64,000 bases of DNA, taken from Atriophallophorus winterbourni (lineage: Eukaryota > Platyhelminthes > Trematoda > Plagiorchiida > Microphallidae). The stretch is from contig JACCGJ010000286.1 of NCBI GenBank assembly GCA_013407085.1, forward strand, positions 47,764-111,763, given 5' to 3'. The position numbers were made by a program, and so were the translations under genes. The notes under the pieces were generated by a model. It was not told the origin of the DNA. It worked only from the letters and a program-made list of their open reading frames with translations, and did no database searches. Positions 11,703-25,200 of this stretch are shown piece by piece (position 1 is the first letter of the stretch; every line of letters begins with the position of its first letter).

Positions 11703-11722
11703 TATATATATATATATATTCG
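11703..11722. repeat. (TA)n microsatellite
   Basis: About ten TA units, directly at the presumed splice acceptor of the minus-strand exon at 11279-11702. Confidence 0.8.
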
Positions 11723-11983
11723 TTGGGGATTTACGTAAATTTACTTTAGTTAACTGCCTCACCCTAACTCTGCCGAACTTGGAACTAATTATTCTGTTCT
11801 TTGTGAAGGGGCATGTAGAATTAAGTTCGACTTTTTAGCAATCTACGCAATCGGTGAAGCAACTGTTGCTAATCTGTTTTCGAAGTTTATTCTGCAAAAT
11901 GCGTTGTTATTTAATACATTGTGCTGCATAAAATCTTTTAACATCTCTCGTTAACCAGTCTTCTTGTTTTAGAATGCAGAACA

Positions 11984-14900
11984 ATGCAAACGTCTGATGA
12001 CACAGAAGCACCGAAATCGGTTGATATAGATAGGAACGGACCTTTTTCTACACGTGTCACATCACTTGATGATGATGACGATTCTTTCCCAAACTCTTTG
12101 AATGCAGATGAGCTTCCACAGACACGGGAAAAGTTAATGGAGGAGAATGCTACTTCACATCAAACAGAAAAATGTTTCACACCAAATTCGACTGGTAATA
12201 CTGCTGAATTTTTTGAGTCAGGATCTGCTCTTCCACATAATTCCCTTAATCAGGCGGAACTTCGAGTAGTTTCTGATTCTAACTTAATCGACTCCAGTAC
12301 TCAACCTGTTTCATGCTTAAGTAATGGTGGTGAAGCTCAAGAGGAATTAAATTACGCTACTAAGGCGTATTCATCATGCCGCTCGGAAAATCCTGATAAG
12401 CAAAAGTCGCTGATACTTGAGGCTATTAGTGCTTCAAAACGATCATTACCATCTGAGTATGCGAGGAGTGATGAATTATATAATAAACATGCAAGCTTGG
12501 TACAAAAGCCCGTGCATCATATTTTTACGGACGGGTTAACCAAAGAAATAATAATCAGTGCAATTGTGGCTTCAAAACAAAATTACCAGCGCGGTGAAAC
12601 ATGTTTGGCACAGTTCTCCACCATTACCGAATTAGACCTATGCCACACAAACTGTTGTATAGGAATGCCTGCAGAAAGCCCACTCAAAGGTCCTACACAC
12701 GAAGTCGATCATTCGCCACCCGAAGTCGAAATATCATTTGCTCATTCGGACGACTTACAAAAAAAACTCATGCTTGAAGGCATTTCAGCTTCAAAAAAGG
12801 CTTTAATTGGTGTCAATCTTGGTGAGGAAGAATCGTTTAAATTGACCCAAATTTCGCCAGCATTATTGCAAAAAATTGATATTCCAACTGCAACCCAGTT
12901 GCCGATATTTGATTCACCCAATAATGATAAATTAGACATCGTTGATGACGAACAAACACTAGATAGCGATGAGACGTTTACTCGAACTTCCCTTGAGTCT
13001 CAGCTTATTCGTGAAGCTATTGCTTTGTCTGGGCAACAGTTACAAGTAACCCACCCACCAAATACAAGCACTAAAGATGCGAGTATTGGATCAATTAAAG
13101 CTTCAAATTCGGATATTCTATCTTCTGAAAATGTTATTTCAAAAGAAACTATCACTCGAGCTATTTCAGAATCGAAGAATTCCTTACCATTTTCAGATTA
13201 TAACGTTTCTGTCACCCGGGACAATCATGCTGAACGGGATAGGCACCAACTAGAGCGATCCACTGATGAAGCCCTGTATGCAGATAGTGTGAAGCGAGAT
13301 TCCGTTATGGAAGCCATCATGACTTCCAAAGAATCGCTCCTAGCTTCGTCCAACCGGGCGAAATTCGCTTCTAATACTGTCGGCGTTGATTACAGCCAAG
13401 GTGAACTGGAATCATCAGTCATCCATTCAAATAAATGCCCCAAGTCTCTAATGATTGAAGCTTTGGCGGCTTCTAAACAGTCGTTGGGTGCTAAGAGCTC
13501 TGATTTAATCTCTCATGATCAATGTTATTCAGTAGAACGCAAAGTGTACACCGAGGAGACCTCACGTGATAATAGTTCTGTGGAACCAAATGCGAAAAAT
13601 GATCCAGATCTTCTGCATTCTAATACTCTGGACGATCCGAAACATCTTATGTTGCAGGCCATCAAAACCTCATATTCATTCTACTCCAACGAACCAGGGT
13701 TTTCCGATGCTTCACTCAATCAGAATCCAAGTGCCGAGTATTCGCTAGTTGACCAAAGAAATTTGATTATTGAAGCCATAGAAGCCTCAAAATCAGTCAA
13801 AAACCGTAGCTCTCCAACATCATCTATACGCAGTAATTCGTCTGAGCGTAACATCTCCCGAGAGCTAATTTTCGAAGCAGTTGCATCCGCCAAATCTAAT
13901 CAGCCTCAAAATATCGATTCGATTCCTGCTGAACTTCCAGTGAGTGAGCCGTTTGATGCTTTCGACCGAGGGACTGTACTGCCAACTCCATCTGAATCTT
14001 TACCGGAAAGTGACTTGAAAAGTCTCATTATGCAAGGCCTATATGAAGCTAGCATTTCCATGGAAGGATATAAAAAGAAATCCGCAATAGATGGCGCAGA
14101 GCTCAGCATACTTGACGCTGGATGCGATAGAGATGTTCAAGATTATGATACCAAACATCATATTTTTGATGCCATTAAAGCATCTAAAAATGCTCTAGCA
14201 AATGCAACCACTTGGAGCTCCGATGAAGGATACAAATGTAAGCCACAGACATTAGATAGTTATGAGACTTTTACTCGAACTTCCCGTGAGTCTCAGCTTA
14301 TTCTTGAAGCTATTGCTTTGTCTAGGCAACAGCTACAAGTAACCCACGCGCCAAACACAAGCACTAAAGATGCGAGTATCGGATCAGTAGAGGCTTCAAA
14401 TTCGGATATTCTATCTTCTGAAAATGTTATTTCAAAAGAAACTATCACTCGAGCTATTGCAGAATCGAAGGATTCCTTACCATTTTCAGATTATAACGTT
14501 TCTGTCACCCGGGAAAATCATGCTGAACTGGATAGGCACCAACCAGAGCGATCCACTGATGAAGCCGTGTATGCAGATAGTGTGAAGCGAAATTCCGTTA
14601 TGGAAGCCATCATGACTTCCAAAGAATCGCTCCTAGCTTCGTCCAACCGGGCGAAATTTGCTTCTAATACTGTCGGCATTGATTACGGCCAAGGTGAACT
14701 GGAATCATCAGTCATCCATTCAAATAAATGCCCCAAGTCTCTAATGATTGAAGCTTTGGCGGCTTCTAAACAGTCGTTGGGTGCTAAGAGCTCTGATTTA
14801 ATCTCTCATGATCAATGTTATTCAGTAGAACGCAAAGTGTACACCGAGGAGACCTCACGTGATAATAGTTCTGTGGAACCAAATGCGAAAAATGATCCAG

Positions 14901-16253
14901 ATCTTCTGCATTCTAATACTATGGACGACCCGAAACATCTTATGTTGCAGGCCATCAAGACCTCATATTCATTCTACTCCAACGAACCAGGGTTTTCTGA
15001 TGCTTCACTCAATCAGAATCCAAGTGCCGAGTATTCGCTAGTTGACCAAAGAAATTTGATTATTGAAGCCATAGAAGCCTCAAAATCAGTCAAAAACCGT
15101 AGCTCTCCAACATCATCTATACGCAGTAATTCGTCTGAGCGTAACATCTCCCGAGAGCTAATTTTTGAAGCAGTTGCATCCGCCAAATCTAATCAGCCTC
15201 AAAATATCGATTCGATTCCTGCTGAACTTCCAGTGAGTGAGCCATTTGATGCTTTCGATCGAGGGACTGTACTGCCAACTCCATCTGAATCTTTACCGGA
15301 AAGTGACTTGAAGAGTCTCATTATGCAAGGCCTATATGAAGCTAGCATTTCCATGGAAGGATATAAAAAGAAATCCGCAATGGATGGCGCAGAGCTCAGC
15401 ATACTTGACGCTGGATGCGATAGAGATGTTCATGATTATGATACCAAACGTCATATTTTTGATGCCATTAAAGCATCTAAAAATGATCTAGCAAATGCAA
15501 CCACTTGGAGCTCCGATGAAGGATACAAATGTAAGCCACGTGATGATGCTCTTACGATTCCAATCCTTGACGACGTGGCGACATCTGAATGTGATATCAA
15601 GAAATTGATGCTTCTAGCCATTGCGGCTGCCAAGCATTCTGTTTCGGGAGTTGACGATAATTCTGAGATTATAGTTGATCGTGAAGCAACGTTTTCTAAT
15701 GAGATCGCGTACAGCCGTGATCATGATGGGTCTTCCACTAATAATGACGTGCTATACAATCGTGTGCAAATCACTCCAAATATAACACCTATTAGCCATT
15801 CGGACTTCAAAGGAATAATGAAGTTTTCATCGAAATCTTCAGATAAAGATTATACTACTTGTATCAATGCAGATGAGTCTTCGCAGTACGATGATGTATA
15901 CGAAGTGGACGCTTCTGAAAGTTCTATGAATTATCGTCGTCAAAAGCATAATGTTTCGCCTTCAGATTTTGTAGAGCATGTGTTAACGGACCGTGTTGCT
16001 TTTTCCAACAACAAACTAAACGGTACTGAATCACCGGGTGAAACGCTATCGGGAAATGTAGATACCGAAGCCGTTGATCCAAACGACACAACCGTTACAA
16101 CCCAAGCACAAGAAAATCCACTATTTCCAAAAGGTGCAACTTTGGGTTCACGAGATTCGGCATTTCAAAAGTGGCCCGGGCCAGCTGAAGCCCAATCGGA
16201 ATCTGTGAAAATTGCTGTTGACTTTATACCTATTGAACCAACTAGTGCTGCAG
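11984..16253 (+). CDS. Exon 1: giant repeat exon with 22 UIM-like motifs
   Basis: The frame is open from ATG 11984 to a stop at 16346-16348. A donor (G then GTGAGA) at 16253/16254 allows splicing on. A 14-residue motif recurs about every 35-50 residues; examples are SLILEAISASKRSL (from residue ~142), QLIREAIALSGQQL (340), SLMIEALAASKQSL (488), NLIIEAIEASKS (593) and KKLMLLAIAAAKHSV (1207). The pattern hydrophobic-x-x-Ala-x-x-x-Ser matches the helical ubiquitin-interacting motif core, but the usual acidic run before it is weak. Starts near residues 142, 188, 262, 340, 388, 440, 488, 554, 593, 627, 680 and 726; nine recur 431 residues later, plus the last at 1207. Linkers are Ser/Asp/Asn-rich and probably disordered. 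An AG at 11971-11972 could be an acceptor, so an upstream exon is possible. Confidence 0.8.
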
Positions 16254-19200
16254 GTGAGAACAAGTTCTTTAAAAGTTTAAACTATATTTTAAATCTTGGC
16301 AAATTTGTAACTAATGCTAATTGTTTACGAAATTTATGTTCATACTGAGTCTAAATCAAGCGTTCTAAACTTTACAGCTACGCGTTTTATATATTCATGA
16401 TGGTTAATGTTTTTAATGCTTTTCTATTGTTATTAAAAAGAGAAGGTTGTTAAATTTAGTTGAGTTTTAAAAAAATTAATCGCTCGTCCAAATTGTATGC
16501 CATATTGACTCGATCCATTGCCTCAAGAATACTCTGCACGGATGTGCAATCGTGCGGTACTTTTGTGCTGTGTGGCTAATCCCGTGCTAAATTAACTGGC
16601 CCACCGGCAGTGAGCTGCATGCAGACATACGCTGGAGTCTCACTACTATTTCTATTTTCTTTCTCATCTGTCTAGGCCTGTGCAACCTGACAGTATCTCA
16701 TCACACGTGCGGTGTATGACTGTGCGGCACTTTCCCTGGATCAGGCTTGTGCTTACTTACTAACTTACTTAAGAATACTGTGCCCGCCTTAATCATGTTA
16801 GCCTAGATTAATTTTATATCCACACTTTCAATTTCGTTTACCATTAGATGAAAGTTGTCTCAATAAGGCATCGTGTTTATTTCAGTACAGGAAATCGGAT
16901 TACTTCAAGAAAACGATGTCAGTGATCCACCAACTTCCTCACCGCGTTCCTCCGTCGATCTCAGCCGTTACTCCCCGGCACACGTAGTAGCTGTAACTGG
17001 CGGTGCCCCCACTGACATGCTACGGCATTTTAACTCAGGGGACCAGATTTCTCTGTTACATGGTGAACATCCACCCTGCGGGGATCTTCTGACGAAACCT
17101 GAAGATCCTTCGGGGCATTTGATTGCCATCAGCTTAGTGGTACGCACATTTTATTATTATATTCTGTCTCATCCTACTAGAGTTTTCAAGGAAGCGATAG
17201 TATTGTAGATGTATTCAAAACGCTTTAACCCTGTCAGTCATCTCTATAATTCCCCATTGATTATCCGTCAAAATTAGACGTTATTATATTTTATTTATTT
17301 ATTCTGTTTCACTTGATCATTTTTCGTTTAATTTTATACGCCCGTCGATAACTGCTCGGTCTGAACGAGTAAATTTCAGCTTGTGTCCATCCTCGCGCAA
17401 TATCGCTCTGGTCGTGTGAATCGTTTTTCACTCTTCTATGAGTAATTGTTTAAATCTGCTCCCTCATACATAATCAAACTAGACAGTTCATCGCTTGCAA
17501 TGATACTGTCATGATAATATTTCGCCAGTATACTTGCGGTACCTTTACCCGTTCTTGCTAAATGAGTTCAAGACTGCGACACCAAAGATTGTATGATCAC
17601 GTGCTATTGCTTTGGTATGTCTATCGTACTGTGCCACACTTTGCACACCAGCGATGGATTATGTGACCCATGGGTGCGAAAAGATCTTGCCTTCTTCAAA
17701 GAATATCATCACAGCGACTAGTTTAGTGAAGGTCTACGCAATGTTCCGTACGGTGAAATATTGTGACGTCTAGGTCTATACGACTTTACCCAAAGGAGAA
17801 TACGGCACCATATCCTTGTTACCTATAAAATGGTGTCCGCCAGATTGCACTTAGTCATACACTTGGTTCAAGGGTGTGGCGAGATTGTTACACGCGCACA
17901 TACAACATTACTTATTGATTGTCGGCGCCAATTTTGCTATATTTTCTCTGGAATTCACTGTATGTATGAAAACACAAGCCTGGCCCAGGAAAAGTGCCGC
18001 ACAGTCACTTACTGCACGTGGGCTATGATACTGTCAGGCTGTTTAGACCTAGACAGATATGAGAATGAAAATACAAGTGGGAATGGTAGTGAGATTCCTG
18101 CGTGTTCCAGCATGCAGCTCACTACCGTTGGCCACGGATGTGCAATCGTGCAGCATTTATGTGCTGTGCGGCTAACATCGTGCTAAATTGATTGGCCAAC
18201 GGTAGTGAGCTGCATGCTGAAACTCGCTGTAGTCTCACTACCATTTCTATTTCTATTTCCCCCCTCATATCTGTCTAGGCCTGGGCAACCTGGCAGTATC
18301 TTAACCCACGTGCAGTCTCTGACTGTGCGGCACTTTGCCTGTATCAGGCTTGTGCTTTCATACCATACCATACCGTTGGCCAATCAATTTAGCACGGTCA
18401 TAGCCGCACAGCACAAAGTTATGTACGATTGTACATCCGTGCATATGCACATCCTTACATGTGATGGACTCCTTGTGCGTGGCGATATTTAAAACGAAAT
18501 TGGATGTACATATGCAAACGAACATCATTCCTGACCCGTACGTTTGATATACAATATGCTATTATTTTCCTATTTTCATTCATTAGCCATTGAATCCGTC
18601 CGTGCATTCATATAGTGCTTATCGTGGGAACAAAACGCTCCTATCGGTAAAGGTGTTTTCTGTTCACCAATGCTCGCTTGGGCACTACAAATGCCATATC
18701 TCATGTTCGAAATTCTGTTTTTTTCAAGCCTACTGCCGAATTAAACCCGGCATCCCCGGACGATGTGGAAGCTTCGTCAGATATCATCCTCGGTTCATTC
18801 ATCGTGGAGACTTACCAGAGAGAATCAAATACCGTGTCACAACCACGGGGATCCAATATGGAGAACCCGTTTGGACCTGAATTCGAAAATATTCCCAGGG
18901 CAGCGCCAGATAGGTTCGCTTTATGATTTTTCACTTGTGTCTTCTTAAGCCATATTTGGGCGGTGTTTATTTATTTCGGATTGGTGCATTGTGTATGGTT
19001 CGATTCTGGTTGATTGTATTATTTATAAACTATACATGGTGCGCTTATTTCCTTCCCATCTTTGGTGGTGATCCCGTTAATTAAACATCATCAATGAACA
19101 GTATTCTCGTTGGTAAATTATGTTCTCTGATGATTAATAGTTTTCAATATCATGGGCATGCAATCCAAATCCTTGGTAGCTGTCTTCTAAAAGCCGTTGT

Positions 19201-22200
19201 GTGTTAATTCGCGTTCAGTGGTTAGCATAGCAAATAGATTATCACAATCTCACTCGGTTTAGGTAGCCTAGCCAAGTGTATTTTCCGGCGATTCCTTATA
19301 GGCCCGCACTGTTGCTTGTATAATGTATGAAAGCACAAGCCTGGACTAGGCAAAGTGCCGCACAGTCAGATACTGCATGTGGGCTAATATACTGTCAGGT
19401 TGCCCAGGCCTAAACAAATATAAGGGTGTAAATAAAAATAGAAATGGTAGTGAGACTCCAGCGTGTTTCAGCACGCAGCTCACTACCGTTGGCCAATCAA
19501 TTCAGCACGATGTTAGACGCACAGCACAGAAATGCTGTGGCTTGCATACTTAAAACGTTTTATGCCTCCTCCGTTGTTACACATTTCTTAATTTGCATCT
19601 CCGCAACTTATTGCTGCGTTGCGAGTTGTGCAGTACTGCAGTAATTTTGAAACAAATGTAACAGCTTTTGTACTAAGCATTTAACACCGCGGTAAATGTA
19701 CATGCTGCCGGTACTTAGCTGCACGCGAGACTTTCTTTACTTTGGTGTGGCTGGCTCCATCGCTATGTTAAATCAGGCCTTCACACCCGCGTCGATCGGA
19801 GGCGAGATCGTCACAGATCATAATCCAGTCGTGTGCCCACCTTTGAAGGCCGTACACGGTATGCAGCCTCAGTGTCTATACATCCTCTTTCACAGTCGCC
19901 AACTAGGTCTTCACTACACCGCTTTGTCGCAGATACCAAGTACGTGTGGGTTCAGAGTCGTGGACGAGTTTCGTGAGCGTTGTGTCTATCTTTCGGAGGA
20001 CGCGGCCAAACAAATACAGGATGTGAACGGAAAGTAAAGGTATTGCGTTGCCTCAGATGCGCGATCAGAATATCGGACGCCCCAGATTATCCTATGGTTC
20101 CTATGTTCGAACACTTGGTGACTGGCGTGCTGACATACACGCGAGAACACGGCACATTTTTACTTTCATTTTACAGACGTATTCGCTTTTGTTGCACTGC
20201 CTTCACGCGAATTGTCGTGAAACATCTCATAAGCTAGTATTGTCACAAGAAGAAAAACGGTGTCCCCGAGACTTACGTTTAGTCTCACATACAAATTTCT
20301 GCCTAGTCAACCACGCGCTGTCTTGCAGACTTTCAGCATTGTCTGATCTCGGTGAGACGTACGACATTCTCAAAATTTTGCTGGTAGCTCTCGGCAAAGA
20401 TCAGGTATTGCTTTTAAGGAAGTTCCACAAGCGTCGCGTCTTCTATTCTTAGTCTAAACGTGCCGCCCTTGCACATAGTCTAGACCTATGAGTGGTCTGT
20501 ATTAAAATCTATCTGAATCTGTCATATAAAGCATAATAGCCTAAAGGTTTTTCCTTCATTTGCCATTTTACCACGAGTAGATAACTAAATTTATTCTGGC
20601 TGTATTAAATCCGCACAATTGACAACTAACAGCGGAATTGTTTGTAGAACATATGTCAGGTTAAGAGTAACATGTATAAAAGAGCTGTGCACATTTCTTC
20701 TGCGGTGAAGCAATTTCCTAATGAGTTTTGAGCTTAAAATTAGCCCAACCGAATTTTACCCGTAAGCTGTGCATGGTGCGCATATGTGTCCCCGTTCCCG
20801 CATCGTTTTCATGTTCAGGAATTGATTTCAAAATAACGTTCATTGCCTCTTTGTTTTGGAGGGCTTCATATAAACTTTGCTCCGCTAACTCTCCCTCATG
20901 TTTGCGCTACGTGTATAACGTTTCATTGCATGTCACTGTCAACAAAAATGACAAAGCAAAAAAGCGGACAATCGGTTTCTCTCCACCATCAGCTGAGTTC
21001 CTGTTTCCATCAATGTTATTTACGCAGCCTCCTGTCGTCCCTCAGCATTTGCAAGTTGTGTGACGTTGAATCGACCACTGCATCCATTTGCTACTGTGTT
21101 ATTTGCCAGCATCTCCCTCGTACTGGCGTATCTGCGTATGCAAAGATCGATTCGTCGTATTTACCAGCGCCAACTATTTCCGGTCGCTCGTTACACGTGT
21201 CAGGGGTCTAATGTGAAAGCGTTTTGGTTGCTCGCATGCTTATCGCGTTCGATAAGTGGCGCTTAGGTCATTAAGATGCCGTTCATATCGACGTGAATTG
21301 TTTGTCGTGATTTCAAGGTGTGGTTTTCGACTTGCTTGTGACACGTGCTGCTCATGAAATGTCACAGACACTTTCTTGCGACCTTCAGCAGAGCCATCAC
21401 AGTAGGGTGCGTTTTGTGCGTGCCGATTTCGCTTACCATTCACGTGTTTTGCTGAAACTTATAATTCAATGATTCGCCTTGCGTTAAACGCTTTGATGTA
21501 AGATGTTTTGAAGCAAATTTCTGGTTTAGGATTTTTCTTGTTCTAATCATTTTAGTTTTGCTCACCGATCACTATCCAGCAATGTGCAGAAATTTCTGGT
21601 TGTTTAACATGTATACGGGGTTACGGATATGTGATTTTTTTATTTTTAACCTGTCTTTTTGATGTCATCTAGCGTCATCTAGCGCGTTTTTATTTTCATG
21701 CCCTGATCCTGATAACAGCTCTGTGAAGTTACTCAACTCCTAATCAAGTGCTTAACAACTGAACCGCTTCAGTTGAGGTCGATCCTGATCGTCATTCTAT
21801 AATGATGTGTACTCGAATGCAGTTGCGTGTTTTGCTTTCAGTGATCCATTACATGGTATCCATTAACTCACAAGCCTGATCCGGGTATAGTGCCGCTGCA
21901 CATGGGCTAAAGTACCGTCAGGTTATCCAGGCCTTGGCAGATATGAGGATGAGAATTGAAATGACAGTGAGACTCCAGCGTGCTTCCGCATGCTGTTCAC
22001 TGCCGGTTGTATAACAATGAAGGCCACCAGATAGCTATCACTTTCGTTTCACCTTTATTGACGGAATTTCATGAAATGCATATTTCGCTTCAGGTGAAAA
22101 TACCCAAACCAGCGATCCTCTTTGTTCCCCGTTCACGTCATTGATGCATGCAATTCACGCATAGGCTCTGTCAGCAAATCTACTTTACATGCGCACACTC

Positions 22201-25200
22201 AACGCTATTCTGTACCGTATTTCTCAGCATTAGTAACCACCCCGGTTAACGAAGCTTACCTATCCACGTATATCCAATCTGGTACCAAGTACCTATCCAA
22301 CGATTGCCATGATCTTCTTCCTGCGGTGGCTTCAAGAAAAGCGTCGGGAACAGCGTGTACTGTTATTCGTTGTTTATTGATTTAACGAAAGTCACGCTCG
22401 AACCCATATCCCGTCATTCTGAACCGCTAAAAATCGTTAAGTCTTTAGACTCTGGAATGAAGGGCAACATGTAATTTATAAGTTCTGGAATTGACCGTGG
22501 TGTCAAACACTGACGTGTTCTTGCCCACGCACACGTTTGTTCTTTGTTTTGCTGCTTAAACACACTTTTAAGAGTGGAACAGAAGCTATTTACTTACCCC
22601 GCGGTGTGATGCAGGTTTTTCAACCTGGACCGTGTAGTGCAGAAACGAGATTCGGGAAGTGTTAGTCTGTGACCAGTTGTTTGCAGCCATCATTGTGCAC
22701 TCCTAAGAGTAGCTCTAGCAGCCAACGGTCCGCTTTTCGTCCGTAAGTAAAGACAATCAGCATGAACATGATGTTACTCAACTCCTAATTAAGTGCTTAA
22801 CAACTGAAATTTCATGGTCAAGTGAAAGTATTGCCTTCCATCATCACTGTGGAAAACTGTCAGCCTGAACAAGCACAGGATCTCACGTAGGTTGCCTCAA
22901 CCATTACTAGACAGCGAGATTAACAAGCGGATTGCCAGGGCAACTGATTTTCTTTGAACGCCAATGTCTGAGGCGATCGCGAAGGCTTAAAATCTGGTAT
23001 GTGGCGTGTGCGTGGACATCCATTGCATCTTGAACGGACTGAGTAGCAAATGCAGAAGTGCTCACTGAAGCTGCTTTGCAGTGCGCATTCATTCTATTGT
23101 GCTGCGGTTGTGTTATGAAATCCATGGACTTTGACTCAGCGAGCTGGAAAGAACTGTCGCTTCAGTGCGCACTTTTACTGCATAGTGCGAAGCCTCATCT
23201 TCAAAGCACAAGCCTGATCCACGCAAAGTGACGTACAATCAGAAATAAAATACAGTCAGGTTGCCCATTCCTAGAGAGATACGAGAAAGAAAATAGAAGT
23301 GGCAGTGAGATTTCGGCGTGTTCCAGCATGCAGCTTACTACCGGTAACCAATCAATTTAGCACGGTGTTAGCCACACAGCACATAAGTACTGCATGATTG
23401 CACACCCGTGCAATGTTCATAACCTTGACCGTATGAAGCGAAGCCGATCGACCTAGTACTGATTAACTATGTAAACTTTGTGTGAAAAGATTGCAACTCC
23501 AGCATCGTTTGTATAGTATATTAGACGGCGTGGAGTGTGAAATAAAGATGCGCGTGTGGTTTATCTCCATGGTTGACCGATGAATGCCCAAAAACAACAC
23601 GTCGTGCTACTTGATCTAGTTAATCGCAAATAGTGTGACTGAGGTTCACTCTTTGTTTGAAAGCACAAGCCTGATCCAGGCAAAGTGCCGCACAGTCATA
23701 GACTGCACGTGGGCTAAGATACTGTCAGGTTGCCCAGGCCTAGACAGATATGGGAATGGGAAATAGCACGAATAGTCAGCTGATCATGATTGTACAACTT
23801 GTGACGAGACCAGATATCCTCATACGATTGTGTATCAATTCACGAAACATCAGCCATTTTTTGAAAAGCTTGACCAGATCGGAACAGACAAACATGATAG
23901 CGATACGCAGCGGACAGGTACTTGTTCGAAAGCTAATCTCAGCGTAGCGCTTGCTAGATGACACGACAATGGAGGTGTTAATCAAGTCAATGAAACGTAA
24001 AATGCAAGCAGTACACGAAGCAAGCTGATATCGAAAAATCACACAACAGTGCGCTGTGATTACGAAAGAAAAGTCAAATGTGATAATCAATTTTTGATTT
24101 TTTTCTGGTATGTTGGATGAAAAATGACACGACACAGACAATAACAAGAAAACGAGAAAGATTCAAACTAGGAGAAAAAAGGATGTGCTAAAATTAGCGC
24201 GATGGGATGAAAAATAAGCTGTCGAAATTAAAATCAATCTGTCGATCGACAGCAAACATTGAAATCCAATAACTAGCGAAGATCTCCTTCAAATATTTTC
24301 ATAGTGTTTCCATGTCCGCGTAACCGCAATTCGCGTTGAGTTGTGAACGCTGGGACATATGTGGAGGCTCCATAGAAATAAGAATACGATCACCAGTGAG
24401 GGGTAATTTATCAAAGTATATACGCAGCGGTGCGCGAGGGTTTGAACCGCGGCTGAAACTCAGCACAAAGCTATCACGAACTAAAAGTGTCCGATTACTT
24501 TTAACAGCCGTTGCTACTCTTGTACTTACTATTTTACGAAAATTTTATCCCACCTCTATCTTGTCACCCGGGGCATGATTTAAGCATTCTTGGTCTTCAA
24601 TCTGTACCGTTTGAACCAGTTTTATTTACTCTCAAACTGTTACGTTTTTATCCCTTGTTGTTAGCCTGGAAGCAGCCGTCGCTCAACGTTTGGCTCAGTG
24701 GGGCGATGAGATAAACGTCGCCTACGGTGCTCAGTTAGATCGAATGATTAACTTTTTGCCTTCGGACAAGTGTCCACTGCAATCATTCAGTGACGTCGCT
24801 CGTGTGTAAGTCCTATTATTTTGTTGTGTGTGTTTCGTTCGGCTTTTCTTCGGCACGACACGGTCAATCTCCAAATGTCTTCAGAGTCTTTGATCCGTGG
24901 TTTGTACTGGCATCGCTTGCTGATTAATCTATATCGCTTATCCAACCTTTGTGATTTCACCTCATCTTCTCACATTTCTGGTTCGCACTAATTTAACTGA
25001 TCAGTAGTATTACGTTCTGTTTATTCTAAACTTAAAAAAGGTTTATTCCTGATCGCGTACTTTCCGATGTATAACTTTCGCAAGATATGTTCTCAGTTCG
25101 CTTTTGCCGATGTAGTGCCTAATAGAGATATTATCATGACACATGGTGTTGAAATCCTCAAGAGCAGTTGTTACTCTCTGCATCCACGATACGTGATTGC

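Noticed and set aside
13566..15041. Repeated short frames inside the giant exon (13566, 13906, 14859, 15199)
   Set aside because: They are shadows of the repeat exon in other frames; their repetition only mirrors the 1293 bp duplication.
19696..20452. Possible LTR-retroelement RNase H fragment (IVTDHNPVV) and neighbouring frames
   Set aside because: Only a few residues recall the TDHKPL motif; no other RNase H, RT or integrase block follows, so it is not reported as a feature.
22122..22385. Candidate extra exon of the BAK-like gene at 22122-22385
   Set aside because: With the nearby acceptor at 22093 the frame hits a stop, and exons 3 and 4 already join in phase without it.
24336..24578. 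tRNA-like or B-box sequence at GGGTTTGAACCGCG (about 24448)
   Set aside because: No A box or cloverleaf could be assembled around it.
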